Assembly (NCBI RefSeq): GCF_000377505.1
Contig: NZ_KB898188.1
Coordinates: 124,001-188,000, forward strand
DNA: 64,000 nucleotides
Origin: Paenibacillus massiliensis 2301065 = DSM 16942
GTDB lineage: Bacteria; Bacillota; Bacilli; Paenibacillales; Paenibacillaceae
Direction: 5' to 3'
Positions 37,508-47,801 of the stretch are shown here, piece after piece. The notes beneath the pieces are model-generated. The model saw only the letters and a program-made list of their open reading frames with translations. It had not been told where the DNA came from and did not search any database. The translations under genes and the position numbers were made by a program. The stretch's first letter is position 1, and each line of letters starts with the position of its first letter.

Positions 37508-37753
37508 CTACCGGACGGGCTTTTGTAATGCATACAGCTCCTCTTCCAGATTAAGCATTTGCTGATCGATAACCTTGCGGGCATCGTGAATCGCACGATT
37601 ATACACGTAAGGTGACAGCTCCTTCAGCATGTAGTCCAGCAGATTCTCGGCTGCAAGCTCTCCAATCTCCTCCGAACGCTCCATTTCAAAGTAATGCTGC
37701 AAGCTTTCAATTAATTGGAGCTTCTCTTCTCGTGGAAGTTGTAACGGAATCAT
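37508..37753 (-). CDS. DUF2164-family protein
   Basis: 81 residues. The motif REEKLQLIESLQHYFEMERSEEIGELAAENLLDYMLKELSPYVYNRAIHDAR matches DUF2164 in layout (amphipathic helix, GELA...LL, and YVYNxAIxDA). Function unknown. Start ATG 37753, nine bases after AAGGAG; the frame is open to 37786. No operon partner. Confidence 0.72.
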   Translation of the reverse strand: MIPLQLPREEKLQLIESLQHYFEMERSEEIGELAAENLLDYMLKELSPYVYNRAIHDARKVIDQQMLNLEEELYALQKPVR

Positions 37754-37936
37754 AGGGGCATTCTCCTTCAGTGATATTTTTGACATTCTGGACTATCTTT
37801 GTAATTTCTTCACTTCATCTTGTCTTAGGTATTCAAACATTTCATTACTCTCTCTACCATATTCATTATAATGCTGCAAAGCAATAGCATGATGTCAGTC
37901 TTCCTCTATGAAAGCATAAATCATGCATTTCTCAAC

Positions 37937-37975
37937 AAAAAAACCTTCTGTCCCCCCATTCAGGTGGACAAAAGG
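37937..37975 (-). terminator. Terminator of the small LSm-like gene
   Basis: Reading leftward, CCTTTTGTCC pairs with GGACAGAAGG (one mismatch), followed by seven T residues. Confidence 0.75.
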
Positions 37976-37990
37976 CTCCTGAGCACTTTC

Positions 37991-38233
37991 TCAGATCAAA
38001 GCAATAGCCAGCAGCGTGAACAGGCTTAAGGTTAAGATAGAGCTTCCGTAGCCATAACCATACGGATAGAATCCTGACGTGTTGACCCGACCCTTATCTT
38101 CCTTATCCATTTGTAAGTACACGTTCTCGCGGTCTACATTCACGATGACACCCTCGTAATGCTGACCATTGACGGTTATAACCCGTACGCGCTTGTTCAT
38201 GCATTGCATACAATTATAATAGGCTTCTACCAC
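37991..38233 (-). CDS. Small protein with LSm/SH3-like segment and C-terminal hydrophobic tail
   Basis: 80 residues. The N-terminal half (MNKRVRVITVNGQHYEGVIVNVDRENVYLQ) looks like an Sm-like/SH3 beta-barrel strand set. Then comes a Gly/Tyr-rich linker (FYPYGYGYG) and a hydrophobic C-terminal helix. A CMQCM pair lies near the start. Small proteins of this layout occur in spore-forming bacilli, and some are coat or membrane associated, but I do not recognise a named family. Start GTG 38233, seven bases after GGAGAGGAG; the ATG at 38257 lies in front of that site and is less likely. Confidence 0.55.
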   Translation of the reverse strand: MVEAYYNCMQCMNKRVRVITVNGQHYEGVIVNVDRENVYLQMDKEDKGRVNTSGFYPYGYGYGSSILTLSLFTLLAIALI

Positions 38234-38293
38234 TGTATCACTCCTCTCCGTATACATTGCTAGTGTATGGAAAGGAGTGCTTGGCGGTAACGG

Positions 38294-40816
38294 CTATGAA
38301 CTATATGGCGCTTGGTGAAAGGCCTGCCAGAATTCTCCCTTTGTATTAATAAGGTTACGAATCTGAATGAATGGAATGGTAAAGGTCGGAAAGCCAGCAG
38401 CATAGGGTGCAATCTCATAGGGCTCAAAGTACAGATGTAGCGCATCCTCTGTGACATAGAAGGGCTGATCCTCTTTTATACCTGTGTAGCTATCCGGGAA
38501 TACGTAAGAATATTGCGGGTCGTTGCGAATCTGCTCTCCCACGATCCTACTGAGCTCCCGTACATACGGACTGCCAGGCTTGAACAAATCCTTCAGACTA
38601 TACATACGTCCATTACCCAGGTTAATGATGGCGTAGATCAATGAAGGCATACCATGTGCTGCACCAAGCGGATAGCGGTACCCTGTGAGCTCCAGTTGAA
38701 GCAGGTAATAGCGGTAAAAGGAGACCTGGAAGTCGCCTGTATACGTATAATCCAGTTTTTGATCCGAAGGCACAGGCTTGACCTGCGACAGCTCCTTGAG
38801 CCTGCGATTGAGCTTCTGTGCAGCGGTACGGTCTTGAATTCCCTCCACCTGCGGATAGTACACGAGATAGTCAGGGTTCGGATGGTATTTCTCCTCTCGC
38901 ACGGCATATGGCGGTGCAAGGGGAATTAGCGTATTTTGCTGCCAGATGAGCTGACCTGCGCGCGTTACATAGCTTAATCGCTGATCTATGAACGCCTGAA
39001 TCAAGCCATGCGAGACCAGCTTCACGCTCCCCTGCCCTCGAAGTCGTGGATAGCCCGGAGCCGGACGCCCCGTCAAGTCAATGAAATACGTCTCCTTGCC
39101 GTCAGTTGCAGATGCCAGTCCATCCTGATACGATTCCAATTCTGCATAGATGAAGTCTGTCAGCCTTCGCCCATTCCAGTCCGCAATGGCATAATATGAT
39201 CCCAGGAAGGGCTGCGAAGGATCGACAGCCCTTCCCAAAGCCAGCCGTCCTGCATCCAGATTGCGAATATCGTTGTATTCCGGCTGCACAATGTATCTGC
39301 CCTGTCGGTCGATGACACCATACAGGTACTCTCCATCCTCTGACGTATTTACGATAGCCCTCCCTTGCTGAAACGGCATCGCGAACGTAAATATAGGCTG
39401 AATCACGACATCCCCACGCTCATTAATATATCCATATTTCCCGGCTTCCTCCTGCTGGAAGGACATTAATCCGTCCGAATAGGGACCGACACTTGGATAG
39501 CTATATTCGTGCAGCTTGGTTCCATCCTTCTGAATCAGTACATATGCCCCGGCTGGCAACTTCACAATCGCACGATCCTCTTGAAAATCATAAGCTTCTT
39601 CATACTGAGCTGGAATGACTTCGTGGCCTGCGCGGTCCAGATAACCATAACGTATCTGCTCCTGACCACCTGCACCTGGCACCTGAATTGTGTCGCTAAA
39701 GACAGCTCTGCCATTTTTGACTGCGTTAATGTACGAGTAGGCTCTGCGGGTAATAATGTTCCCCTGTTCATTCATTAATCTGTAGCCTCTGGCGTCGGAT
39801 ACGACGGCAAGACCCTCGAAAAAGGGACCGATTGAGTCATACACAGGCTGGACCACGAATTGAGCTGCCGCATTAATCAGTCCATATTTATTGCGCTTGC
39901 TGACCACAGCCAAACCATGATCAAAATCTCGGGCATCATCAAATTGCGGCTGAATGGTAAGCTGCCCCGTCTGGTTCATATAGCCCCACTTCAGACCCTC
40001 TGTCGTCTTGAGTGACACCGGATATAAGCCCACCGTTCGCCAAAAGCCCTCCTGATAGCCAGCAGTCAGTATCCATTGCTCCAGACCAAGCAAGCGACTT
40101 CTGGACGTGGCAGACTGTGACAGCGTTAACGTCCTGCCCACGGTATGTAGCGCTGACTGCAGTGCTCCAGTACGGAGCTGCGCATCAGCCAGATAATAGC
40201 CGTACACAGGTTCATCCGGATAGGCTTGCTGTAGCTCTTCATAGTAGCGGATGACCTTCGGAAAGTACGCCGGGTAGGCATCCTGAGCTGCCACAAGCCC
40301 GCTGCCAGACCAACGGAAAATATCAACACGATAGGCCGATTCAGTCTCATGAAGCCATAGAGCCAGCTCCGCCACTCCATCAGAACCATATCCGCCAGCC
40401 ATGTCCTCCACATCCATATGACTGAATTGGATCGGACCTGGTGTAATATCCCTAAGTCCCGCTTCATCGTAATCGTAGACCGAGAGCAGGCAACGATTAG
40501 TATGAGTGCGCCAGCCTACAAGCAGCTGCGGCCGCCCTGCACCAATCAATGGAGCAGCGGTGAGTGCAGATACTGCATATCCAGGTCCAGCGAGGTGACC
40601 TGTCTGTCTCCAGCTACCACCGTTATTCACCAGCACCAATACATACAAGCTGCCATTCCAGCGATAGACCGCGGCAATATCAGCCTGCCCACTGCCCCTG
40701 AGATCCGCAGGCAGAATCGCAGCTTGACCATCAAGTCTCTCCACGTTCATTAGTTCACCGCCATGAGGCACGTAACTCATGACCAGCTCTGACCATGACC
40801 ATTGGTTTAATGTCAT
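38294..40816 (-). CDS. WG-repeat protein with C-terminal DUF3298-like domain
   Basis: 840 residues. The N-terminal 230 residues resemble an FG-GAP/VCBS-like beta-propeller segment. From about 265 to 640 there are many WG (KWG) repeats of the form GLIN/GYxDxxGxxVIxPxYDxxxxFxxGxAxV. The last 180 residues match the DUF3298/RsiV-like domain (YPQVEGI..., GNGRMYSLKDLFKPGS, FTIPFIQIRNLI). There is no clear signal peptide at the chosen start ATG 40816 (after GAAGGGG). WG proteins are abundant in Paenibacillus and probably bind cell-surface or signalling ligands; the function is unknown. Confidence 0.8.
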   Translation of the reverse strand: MTLNQWSWSELVMSYVPHGGELMNVERLDGQAAILPADLRGSGQADIAAVYRWNGSLYVLVLVNNGGSWRQTGHLAGPGYAVSALTAAPLIGAGRPQLLVGWRTHTNRCLLSVYDYDEAGLRDITPGPIQFSHMDVEDMAGGYGSDGVAELALWLHETESAYRVDIFRWSGSGLVAAQDAYPAYFPKVIRYYEELQQAYPDEPVYGYYLADAQLRTGALQSALHTVGRTLTLSQSATSRSRLLGLEQWILTAGYQEGFWRTVGLYPVSLKTTEGLKWGYMNQTGQLTIQPQFDDARDFDHGLAVVSKRNKYGLINAAAQFVVQPVYDSIGPFFEGLAVVSDARGYRLMNEQGNIITRRAYSYINAVKNGRAVFSDTIQVPGAGGQEQIRYGYLDRAGHEVIPAQYEEAYDFQEDRAIVKLPAGAYVLIQKDGTKLHEYSYPSVGPYSDGLMSFQQEEAGKYGYINERGDVVIQPIFTFAMPFQQGRAIVNTSEDGEYLYGVIDRQGRYIVQPEYNDIRNLDAGRLALGRAVDPSQPFLGSYYAIADWNGRRLTDFIYAELESYQDGLASATDGKETYFIDLTGRPAPGYPRLRGQGSVKLVSHGLIQAFIDQRLSYVTRAGQLIWQQNTLIPLAPPYAVREEKYHPNPDYLVYYPQVEGIQDRTAAQKLNRRLKELSQVKPVPSDQKLDYTYTGDFQVSFYRYYLLQLELTGYRYPLGAAHGMPSLIYAIINLGNGRMYSLKDLFKPGSPYVRELSRIVGEQIRNDPQYSYVFPDSYTGIKEDQPFYVTEDALHLYFEPYEIAPYAAGFPTFTIPFIQIRNLINTKGEFWQAFHQAPYSS

Positions 40817-40933
40817 ATTCGTTCTCGCCCCTTCACATACATTCATCGCCTAATCGTATGCAGCGAATGGACAAATATGCGAATAAGCCCGCAATTGTTA
40901 TGACAGGCTGATCAGAGACAATATTCAAGTATT

Positions 40934-40971
40934 AAAAAAAGGTTGTTATAAGAATTTACCTTATAACAACC
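40934..40971 (-). terminator. Terminator of the kdgT operon
   Basis: Reading leftward, GGTTGTTATAAG pairs perfectly with CTTATAACAACC and is followed by seven T residues. It lies 94 bases after the kdgT stop. Confidence 0.85.
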
Positions 40972-41064
40972 TGCCTGTATCAAGAAAACTTGCTGCTTGA
41001 TCAGTCCTCACAACGTGCTTACTTGTATAGTGAAAACGTACGCGTGAGAATGGGAACGCTTCAC

Positions 41065-42096
41065 CTAAGCTTTGGCAGGAGCCTCTGCATCAATGGAGGT
41101 CTGGCCCCCTGCATTTCCCTTAGTGGCACCACTATTCATACTGCCATTCTGATTATTTTTGTATTTCGCCCAGTAGGCCGTCAGGATTGGCACCAGAATG
41201 GAGGTCACGATGACCGATGCTGCTACGAGTGCTGTCGCAGATTGTGCCGCTGGCATGAATTCTGGCTTCATCGTAGCGACGATCATTGGATTGGCTACGG
41301 CTGCTCCTGCTGTACTGGAGGCTGCAAGTCCTGCAGTACCATTCCCGCCACCAATGAAGCGATCTGCGAGCATCAGTGGAATGCCTGTTACAATGATAAC
41401 TGCTATACCTAGCAGAATACCAAGGATGCCGGTCTGAAGGATGACACTGAGGTCAATCGAGCTTCCCAGAGCAAATCCGAAGAAAGGAATCAAGGTCTGT
41501 GTAGCTTTGCCGAAGAAGGTTCTAAAATCATGATCCACATTCCCCAGCAAGAACCCTACGAGGAAAGGTAATACTGCCCCTACAAATGCATGTGGTTCGA
41601 ATACCGCCATACCTGTACTTCCCAGAATCAGCATCGTTACGAGCGGTCCGGATTCCAATGACATCAGCACGAACGCGCCTGCTTCTTCTTTTGTGCCATA
41701 TTGATTCATGATGGAGGCATACAGCCCGCCATTCGTCATATCCATAGCCGCAATCAAGGCCAGTACAGATAGTCCGGCGAAGAATCCGGTCTGAATTCCG
41801 CCTACTGGCAGGAACTGGGCAGCAATGATAGCCACCACCCATGCCACCGCGATTTTGGTTAAAACAAGCGTACCCGATTTGCGCAGCACTGTACCCGTAG
41901 CCCTTACATCGATGGAGGCGCCCATACAGAAGAACCATACGGCCAGAATAGGCACGGTACCTGTCATGAGTCCATTCGTAAAGGAACCGAAATAGGCACC
42001 CGACGTTGGCCAGAAGGTATGGATTATGGCCCCTATGAACAGCGGCACCAGCATCATGCCGCCAGGAATCTTGTCAATTTTCTTCTTAATGTTCAT
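41065..42096 (-). CDS. kdgT: 2-keto-3-deoxygluconate permease
   Basis: 343 residues with about ten membrane segments. It matches KdgT over its length (N-terminal [19 protein letters not shown], the central [18 protein letters not shown], and [20 protein letters not shown]). It imports the pectin-derived sugar acid KDG by H+ symport. The C-terminal 25 residues (Asn/Gly/Ala-rich) are longer than usual. Start ATG 42096 corresponds to the usual KdgT N-terminus; the frame is open to 42126. No KDG kinase or aldolase is adjacent. Upstream in the same direction is a TctC-like binding protein gene. Confidence 0.88.
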   Translation of the reverse strand: MNIKKKIDKIPGGMMLVPLFIGAIIHTFWPTSGAYFGSFTNGLMTGTVPILAVWFFCMGASIDVRATGTVLRKSGTLVLTKIAVAWVVAIIAAQFLPVGGIQTGFFAGLSVLALIAAMDMTNGGLYASIMNQYGTKEEAGAFVLMSLESGPLVTMLILGSTGMAVFEPHAFVGAVLPFLVGFLLGNVDHDFRTFFGKATQTLIPFFGFALGSSIDLSVILQTGILGILLGIAVIIVTGIPLMLADRFIGGGNGTAGLAASSTAGAAVANPMIVATMKPEFMPAAQSATALVAASVIVTSILVPILTAYWAKYKNNQNGSMNSGATKGNAGGQTSIDAEAPAKA

Positions 42097-42173
42097 ACAT
42101 TGATCTATCCTTTCTGTATGCTCCATCCCATTTGTTCTTTATAAGATGAAGCCAAGCTTTAGTTAAAGCGGTA

Positions 42174-43199
42174 TCATTTTCGACTTAGGCCAAGCTCCGG
42201 GATCAGTCGCGCGAACAAATCATGATATTCCTTCAGTTGACTACCGAAGCTCTCGCTATCTCTAACCATTAATCCCAAGCCATTTTGTCGCATTCGTTCC
42301 CGAAAGATCGGGTCCTCGGTCGCCTGCATGAATGCTTGCTCCAGACGATCCGTAATTTCCTGAGGCGTTCCCTTCGGAACGGCCAGCCCCCTGAGTGTTC
42401 CAATGAATTCAAATCTTACGCCAGTGGCCTCATAAAGAGTCGGCACCTTAGGAAGCGCTTCCGAGCGTTCGGCCGTGTTCACAGCCAACGTACGAAGCTG
42501 CCCTTGTTCAACTAGAGATTTCACTTCGGCAGGGCTAACTGGAACCGCATCCACAAAGCCGCTAGCCAAAGCCGATACTGCTGGACCGGCCCCTTCATAA
42601 GGGATGTGTGTAAACGTAACGCCGCTTTCTTTCTCCAACGTGGCAGCCGCTAGGTGCCAGATACTACCTGTCCCGGCGTTTCCCATCTTCACCTCTCCGG
42701 GATGTGTTTTTGCATACTCCAGAAACGCCGCAGCTGTCGTCCATGGCGCATCTGCACGAACCGTGATGGCAGAAGGATCAAAATTCGTCTGGGCAATCGG
42801 CTCGAATTTCTCATAGGTAATGGGCAGCAATCCCATATGGGGCAGCGTCGTCAGCTCAGCCACCAGATACGTTACCGTATAACCATCTGGTCGGGCATTC
42901 GCTCCCTCCATAAGCCCGATCGCTCCGCCTCCCCCCGTCCGGTTCACCACGATAATCGGCTGATCCAGATACTTCTCGGCAGCCTCAGCCAGTGCTCTGG
43001 CCGTGATGTCAGTCCCACCACCGGCAGCATAAGGCACGACCAATGTGATAGGTTTGTTGGGAAAGGAAGCCGCGTCACGTTGCACAGCATCCGAAGAAAA
43101 TTTGCTGCTGGGTAGCATCATTATAACGATCATTAGCAAAACGATACCTGCTCCTGCAATTACTATATACTTTCGCCATCCATGCCCTTTCACTGCCAT
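42174..43199 (-). CDS. Tripartite tricarboxylate transporter-type binding protein (TctC/Bug)
   Basis: 341 residues. An N-terminal membrane anchor or signal (about 11-30, no lipobox Cys) precedes PNKPITLVVPYAAGGGTDITARALAEA, the family's ligand-loop signature, and GNAGTGSIWHLAAA and HIPYEGAGPAVSALASG. Such proteins capture carboxylates for TctAB permeases, but no tctA or tctB is present; the neighbour is KdgT. GAGGGG abuts the first ATG, so the GTG at 43193 may be the true start. Probably co-transcribed with kdgT under the regulator next to it. Confidence 0.82.
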   Translation of the reverse strand: MAVKGHGWRKYIVIAGAGIVLLMIVIMMLPSSKFSSDAVQRDAASFPNKPITLVVPYAAGGGTDITARALAEAAEKYLDQPIIVVNRTGGGGAIGLMEGANARPDGYTVTYLVAELTTLPHMGLLPITYEKFEPIAQTNFDPSAITVRADAPWTTAAAFLEYAKTHPGEVKMGNAGTGSIWHLAAATLEKESGVTFTHIPYEGAGPAVSALASGFVDAVPVSPAEVKSLVEQGQLRTLAVNTAERSEALPKVPTLYEATGVRFEFIGTLRGLAVPKGTPQEITDRLEQAFMQATEDPIFRERMRQNGLGLMVRDSESFGSQLKEYHDLFARLIPELGLSRK

Positions 43200-43359
43200 C
43201 CCCTCTTTTCTGTAGGGTCACCTCCGTCTCTTCATGGTCTGCTTCAAGAGGATATCATTCCCTATGGGCTCTGAATCCTGCAGTCGACATTCGTCAGGCG
43301 AAGCGCTTATCTCACCTGAAGTGTACCGTAAGAGACGGTGTGCAATCTATCGTATAATC

Positions 43360-45681
43360 TTATTCCTGATCGTCAAAAACCCCGGCGTTATCGGCATTTG
43401 GAGGATCTGCATATCCGCTGGAGGATTTGAAGGTCTCTCTGTACTTGCCTGGTGTAACTGATTTCTGCTTGCGGAAGGTGCGAATGAAGCTGTTCTCATT
43501 CTGGTATCCGACCAGCCCGGCAATGTCTGCAATCTTCAGGCTAGAATCCTGCAGCAACTCGCAGGCTTTTTCAATCCGAAGGTTCGTCAGATAATCATAG
43601 ACGGTGCTTCCCGTCTCCTCCTTGAAGATACTACTGACGGATGAGATGCTCATGCGCACAGCATCAGCAATATTTTGCAGACCGATATTCAGATGCAGAT
43701 TGTCCTTCATATATTGGATCATTTCCTGCACAAGCTTGTACTCTCTGGATTCACTATGAGCAGTCATATGACCAGATAAATACACAGCTGCTTGTGATAA
43801 CATAATCTCAATCTCCGAAAGGGTCATGGTCCCTACCTGATTCGTGCTGTAGTGTGCAAGCTCGGACGGCAGCTCAATGCGCTGCAGCTCGGTGAGCTTC
43901 AGTAGATCCTGAACCAGCATGTCAGCTGAGATATAGACAACGGACGGTTGAATTCCGTTTTTTCGAATATACTCAGCCCACTGCTGAATCCAGCTCACAC
44001 AGGCCTCCATATCACCAGATTTCAAGCTGGTATTCATACCGACTCGCCAGGAATCATCCAGAATGCTGCGTGGGTATTCGCCTGTCGGATAGGGAAGGGT
44101 CGCATATTCCATAATCGTTCCATAGCCCTCATACAGTCGATAGGAGAGTGCCTCTCTGGCTTCCTCATAAGACTGGTTAATTTGATACACATCCGCTACT
44201 GGACTGCCTACTCCAATTGAAATGGTCACATGCAGGTACTCCTGAACCGTCACAATCATGCGCTGCGCATCCTCCAGTAACGAAGGCGCATGTTCTGCCT
44301 CTCTTGGCTGAACCACAATGACATAATGATCCTTCTCCGCGGCAATGCTGACTGCTCTCCAGGAGGACATTAGCATTTCCAGAATAATATTATGCAAGGC
44401 GTACTTGAGCAGCATCTGATCCTCTTCCCTGTACTCATTGGTCCACTGCCAATAACGGTCAATCGACAGCACCAAGACAGAGAGTGGTCCTTCCTCCCAA
44501 TCCTGGAAGTAGTGCTGCCATTTTGTGCGAACCTCCTGTAAGCCAATGCTCTTGTTCAGGATGTCCTGCACATATTTGGAGCGGAGCTCGGGCAGGCTGC
44601 GTTCAGCCACAAGTGACTTCATCTGATATTCGCCCACCCATTTACCAATGATTGGCTCCAGTTCATAGAGATTCACTTGCCGACTCCCACGCTCCCCCGG
44701 ATTCAAGAGCTGCTGGATTCTTCTGACCGGTCGAAGGGCCGCATAATTATAGTAATAAATCGCTGAGCACCCAACCACAATCGAGAGCAACGATAAGAAG
44801 AGCATCATGTTCCGGGCCAGATTCACACTTTTCAGCATCTGATCCATCGGCACCAAAGATACCAGACGCCATCCTGTCACATCCGAGAAGGTCTGATTCG
44901 CCATGTAGGCTAGCCCATCTACCTCTACATAGGTGAACGGGTTCACGTCAAGCTCACGAATGACATGCTGCATGTCTTCCAAAGGCACACTTGTATTCAG
45001 CTTTGGGTAGATCAGCTCATGATCCAGATTGAACACATATTGATGGCTGGGGAGATGCGTGTACATTTTGGAGAAAAAACGATCATAGTCCATGTTCACC
45101 ATAACTGCACCAATGATGCGGCCTTGATCTACGATGGGTCTCACTAGCGACAGCAGCTCCACCTGCCCGGGCGTCTGCGCTTCACCGGTCCATCTCCGCT
45201 CAATCAGCAGGGGCTTACTGTTAATCTCTTGAATCCACGGAATCCAGCTTTGATCGGCCGCATCGCTCCAGCGTGATATATAGCCCTCTTCGCTGGAGAG
45301 CAGAGCCTCTTCCTGAAGGGAGATAATATATGCCGAATGGATGTCCTCTTCGCTTGATAGTGCTTTCAATAAGGAAAGCTCCTGCTCGGATGAAGGAGGC
45401 ATACCACTAGACATCGCCTGAACATATGAAATGACGGCTGGCTGAAACGCCAGGTCTACGGCTTTGCTATCTGATTCCCTGAAGGCACGATTCGTGACGT
45501 CCAGATTAATTTGAAGCAACTCCACATTAGGGGTGTTCAGCTCTGTATCCATACCTTTTCTATAGTTGTTATACGAGAAGAGACCAATCAGCGTAATAAG
45601 CAGCGAGACGGTCAGCGTCAGAAGCAGGATTAGCCTGGTCTGCTTATTCTTGAACATGAATTTCAACTTCAAACGAAGCAT
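43360..45681 (-). CDS. AraC-family regulator with extracellular Cache-type sensor
   Basis: 773 residues. A membrane segment (about 12-35), an extracellular dCache-like sensor, a second segment (MMLFLSLLSIVVGCSAIYYYN), a central divergent region, and a C-terminal AraC domain with both helix-turn-helices (IGLQNIADAVRMSISSVSSIF; IADIAGLVGYQNENSFIRTFRK). This is a Paenibacillus-style one-component membrane regulator of sugar uptake. Start ATG 45681 after AAGGATG; the frame is open to 45846 without a better site. It directly precedes the TctC-like and kdgT genes and probably controls them (inference). Confidence 0.85.
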   Translation of the reverse strand: MLRLKLKFMFKNKQTRLILLLTLTVSLLITLIGLFSYNNYRKGMDTELNTPNVELLQINLDVTNRAFRESDSKAVDLAFQPAVISYVQAMSSGMPPSSEQELSLLKALSSEEDIHSAYIISLQEEALLSSEEGYISRWSDAADQSWIPWIQEINSKPLLIERRWTGEAQTPGQVELLSLVRPIVDQGRIIGAVMVNMDYDRFFSKMYTHLPSHQYVFNLDHELIYPKLNTSVPLEDMQHVIRELDVNPFTYVEVDGLAYMANQTFSDVTGWRLVSLVPMDQMLKSVNLARNMMLFLSLLSIVVGCSAIYYYNYAALRPVRRIQQLLNPGERGSRQVNLYELEPIIGKWVGEYQMKSLVAERSLPELRSKYVQDILNKSIGLQEVRTKWQHYFQDWEEGPLSVLVLSIDRYWQWTNEYREEDQMLLKYALHNIILEMLMSSWRAVSIAAEKDHYVIVVQPREAEHAPSLLEDAQRMIVTVQEYLHVTISIGVGSPVADVYQINQSYEEAREALSYRLYEGYGTIMEYATLPYPTGEYPRSILDDSWRVGMNTSLKSGDMEACVSWIQQWAEYIRKNGIQPSVVYISADMLVQDLLKLTELQRIELPSELAHYSTNQVGTMTLSEIEIMLSQAAVYLSGHMTAHSESREYKLVQEMIQYMKDNLHLNIGLQNIADAVRMSISSVSSIFKEETGSTVYDYLTNLRIEKACELLQDSSLKIADIAGLVGYQNENSFIRTFRKQKSVTPGKYRETFKSSSGYADPPNADNAGVFDDQE

Positions 45682-46084
45682 GGTGTATCTCATCCTTCCA
45701 GCCTTGAGCATGTATTGCAATTGCATAAGCATACTGCAATTTTTATTAAAAAATGCTTGCCTGTACGAAGGCATAGACATCGCAATGCAGTATACGAAAA
45801 ATGCATCATATACTAACTTACACACACAGTATCTCTCATCCTGCATTGTAAGACATTAAAATTTAAATATCAGTGTTCTTTTTAACAGATCCTCCCCTTC
45901 TGCCCGCTCATGTCATATACAAATAGTTACTTAACACTCTGGCGCGTCACATAACAGCGAATCATCTGCCCGAACGTCGATAAATCTGTCTGGATCCTGA
46001 CCAAATGCTCACAAACCCGGCCATTTAGCCGATATTAATTATGACTGGCAACATCATTTCATACAGACTAAAGAAGGCGATGAC
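45682..46084. other. Divergent intergenic region, AraC regulator / HD-GYP gene
   Basis: A 403-base region with promoter-like AT-rich patches around 45850-45930. No gene or strong hairpin was found. Confidence 0.35.
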
Positions 46085-47629
46085 TTGGACATTTACTCCC
46101 AATTTATACGAAAAACAGTTCTGAATTATATTGTTGGATCATTCATCGCCGTGATGTTCACGGGCTTGTTTTTTATATTTGTAGCTATAAAAATGCCTGT
46201 AAAAGAAGCACTATTCTTAATGACCGTTCTGATGCTGTCCTTAGTAATAATGATTTCAGTGGAGCTTGCTGTATTTTTTCGACATCTGCATCCGATTCGC
46301 AGAATTTATCGTGAAGGCTCTATTCCCTCTTATGAGGAGCTACGGAAAGCTTACATTCAGACCCATCGCCTTCCGCTGCTGGCGATCAAGCGCATTGTAC
46401 TGCCACATATGATGGGGCTGATGATTCCTGGAATATTGTTGACGTATCTGTCCATCTATATGAAGTGGATTCATGTTCCCTACAGCTATCTGGTGCTTGC
46501 CATTGTCTGTGCTCCCGTCGTAGCAGGTATGCATGCATTTATTGAATTCTTCCTGACGTCTCATGCGATCATTCCAGTGGTCAACCACATTCGCAGCATG
46601 GCTTACAACCTCTATGGTAAGGATTTGTCTCTAGAAGGCTCGGTTCTGATTTCGGTCCGCAAAAAATTTCTGTATAGTGCCTTTCTGATCGGCACCTTTC
46701 CATTATTTCTGTTCAGTATTGCAGGCTATATCCGTCAGGACTATCTGGATCAATATAACTTTATGAGCTATTGGGAATGGACGACTATCTTCCTCGTAGC
46801 AGGAGCGATCTTCTCATCCTTCGGTGCATGGGTACTGTCCAGGGACATACAGCATCCGATTCGCAACATCACAGCCTCCATGAGAATCGTTCAGCAGGGG
46901 AAGCTGGATCATCTAACCCCCGATATTTATTCGGATGAATTCTCCCAGCTGGTAGCCGGCTTCAACCACATGGTCAGAGCCTTGAAGAATCGGGAGGATA
47001 TGACCAAGCTGCTCATTCAGAGCTATTTTACTACCCTTGCTACTGTGCTGGATGCCAGAGACCCCTATACGGCAGGGCATTCCAAGCGTGTGGCACATTA
47101 TTCCCATGAGATCGGCAAGCTGGCTGGCTTGACAGACCAGGAATTGGATACCCTTCGCAAAGCTGCGCTGCTCCATGACATCGGCAAGATCGGGATTCGC
47201 GATACCGTGCTGCTCAAGGAGGGCAAGCTTACCGATGAAGAGTTCGAGATTATCAAGCAGCATACCGTGCTAGGTGAGAAAATCCTGCTGCAGATCGAGC
47301 CAGCTGATGCGATGGTTGAGATTTTGCCGGGAGTACGCTCTCACCATGAGCGCTATGACGGGAACGGTTACCCCGATCGTCTGGCGGGGAACAGCATTCC
47401 TGTAATGGGCCGCATTATCGCCATCGCAGATGCTTACGATGCAATGACCTCGAATCGTACCTACCGTCAAGGAATGACGGAAGAGAAGGCTCTGAGCATT
47501 ATGCTGGAAGGAAAAGGTACTCAGTGGGACCCGTATTTTACAGGTCTGTTCATTGCCAACTTTGAGCGGATTCGATTGGAGCATGAGGATAAAGGAAGCT
47601 CTCCTGCGAGTAAACATGCTACAATGTAG
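46085..47629 (+). CDS. Membrane HD-GYP phosphodiesterase with HAMP domain
   Basis: 514 residues. About six membrane segments (two near 20-65, two near 110-160, two near 197-252), a HAMP domain (DIQHPIRNITASMRIVQQGKLD) and a complete HD-GYP domain: GHSKRVAHYS, LHDIGKIGI (His364, Asp365) and HHERYDGNGYP (420-430). HD-GYP enzymes hydrolyse cyclic di-GMP or related cyclic dinucleotides. The N-terminal part resembles the sensor module of adenylate-cyclase-type receptors. The start is TTG 46085 after GAAGGCGA; no in-frame ATG lies nearby. Confidence 0.85.
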   Translation: MDIYSQFIRKTVLNYIVGSFIAVMFTGLFFIFVAIKMPVKEALFLMTVLMLSLVIMISVELAVFFRHLHPIRRIYREGSIPSYEELRKAYIQTHRLPLLAIKRIVLPHMMGLMIPGILLTYLSIYMKWIHVPYSYLVLAIVCAPVVAGMHAFIEFFLTSHAIIPVVNHIRSMAYNLYGKDLSLEGSVLISVRKKFLYSAFLIGTFPLFLFSIAGYIRQDYLDQYNFMSYWEWTTIFLVAGAIFSSFGAWVLSRDIQHPIRNITASMRIVQQGKLDHLTPDIYSDEFSQLVAGFNHMVRALKNREDMTKLLIQSYFTTLATVLDARDPYTAGHSKRVAHYSHEIGKLAGLTDQELDTLRKAALLHDIGKIGIRDTVLLKEGKLTDEEFEIIKQHTVLGEKILLQIEPADAMVEILPGVRSHHERYDGNGYPDRLAGNSIPVMGRIIAIADAYDAMTSNRTYRQGMTEEKALSIMLEGKGTQWDPYFTGLFIANFERIRLEHEDKGSSPASKHATM

Positions 47630-47801
47630 GCAAAGTGGCATTTTGCATGTGTACGCATCACAAATATAGGTTCAGACAAGCCTGACTTGCTAGAGCCTAC
47701 CGGCTCTCTTCGTGTCTGCTGACTTTAGCTCGAATGCTGCAGCATGCCCAAAATGCCAGATTCTATGAGCATGAGTAGCTCGTAAAGGGCGGTGTAGATG
47801 T

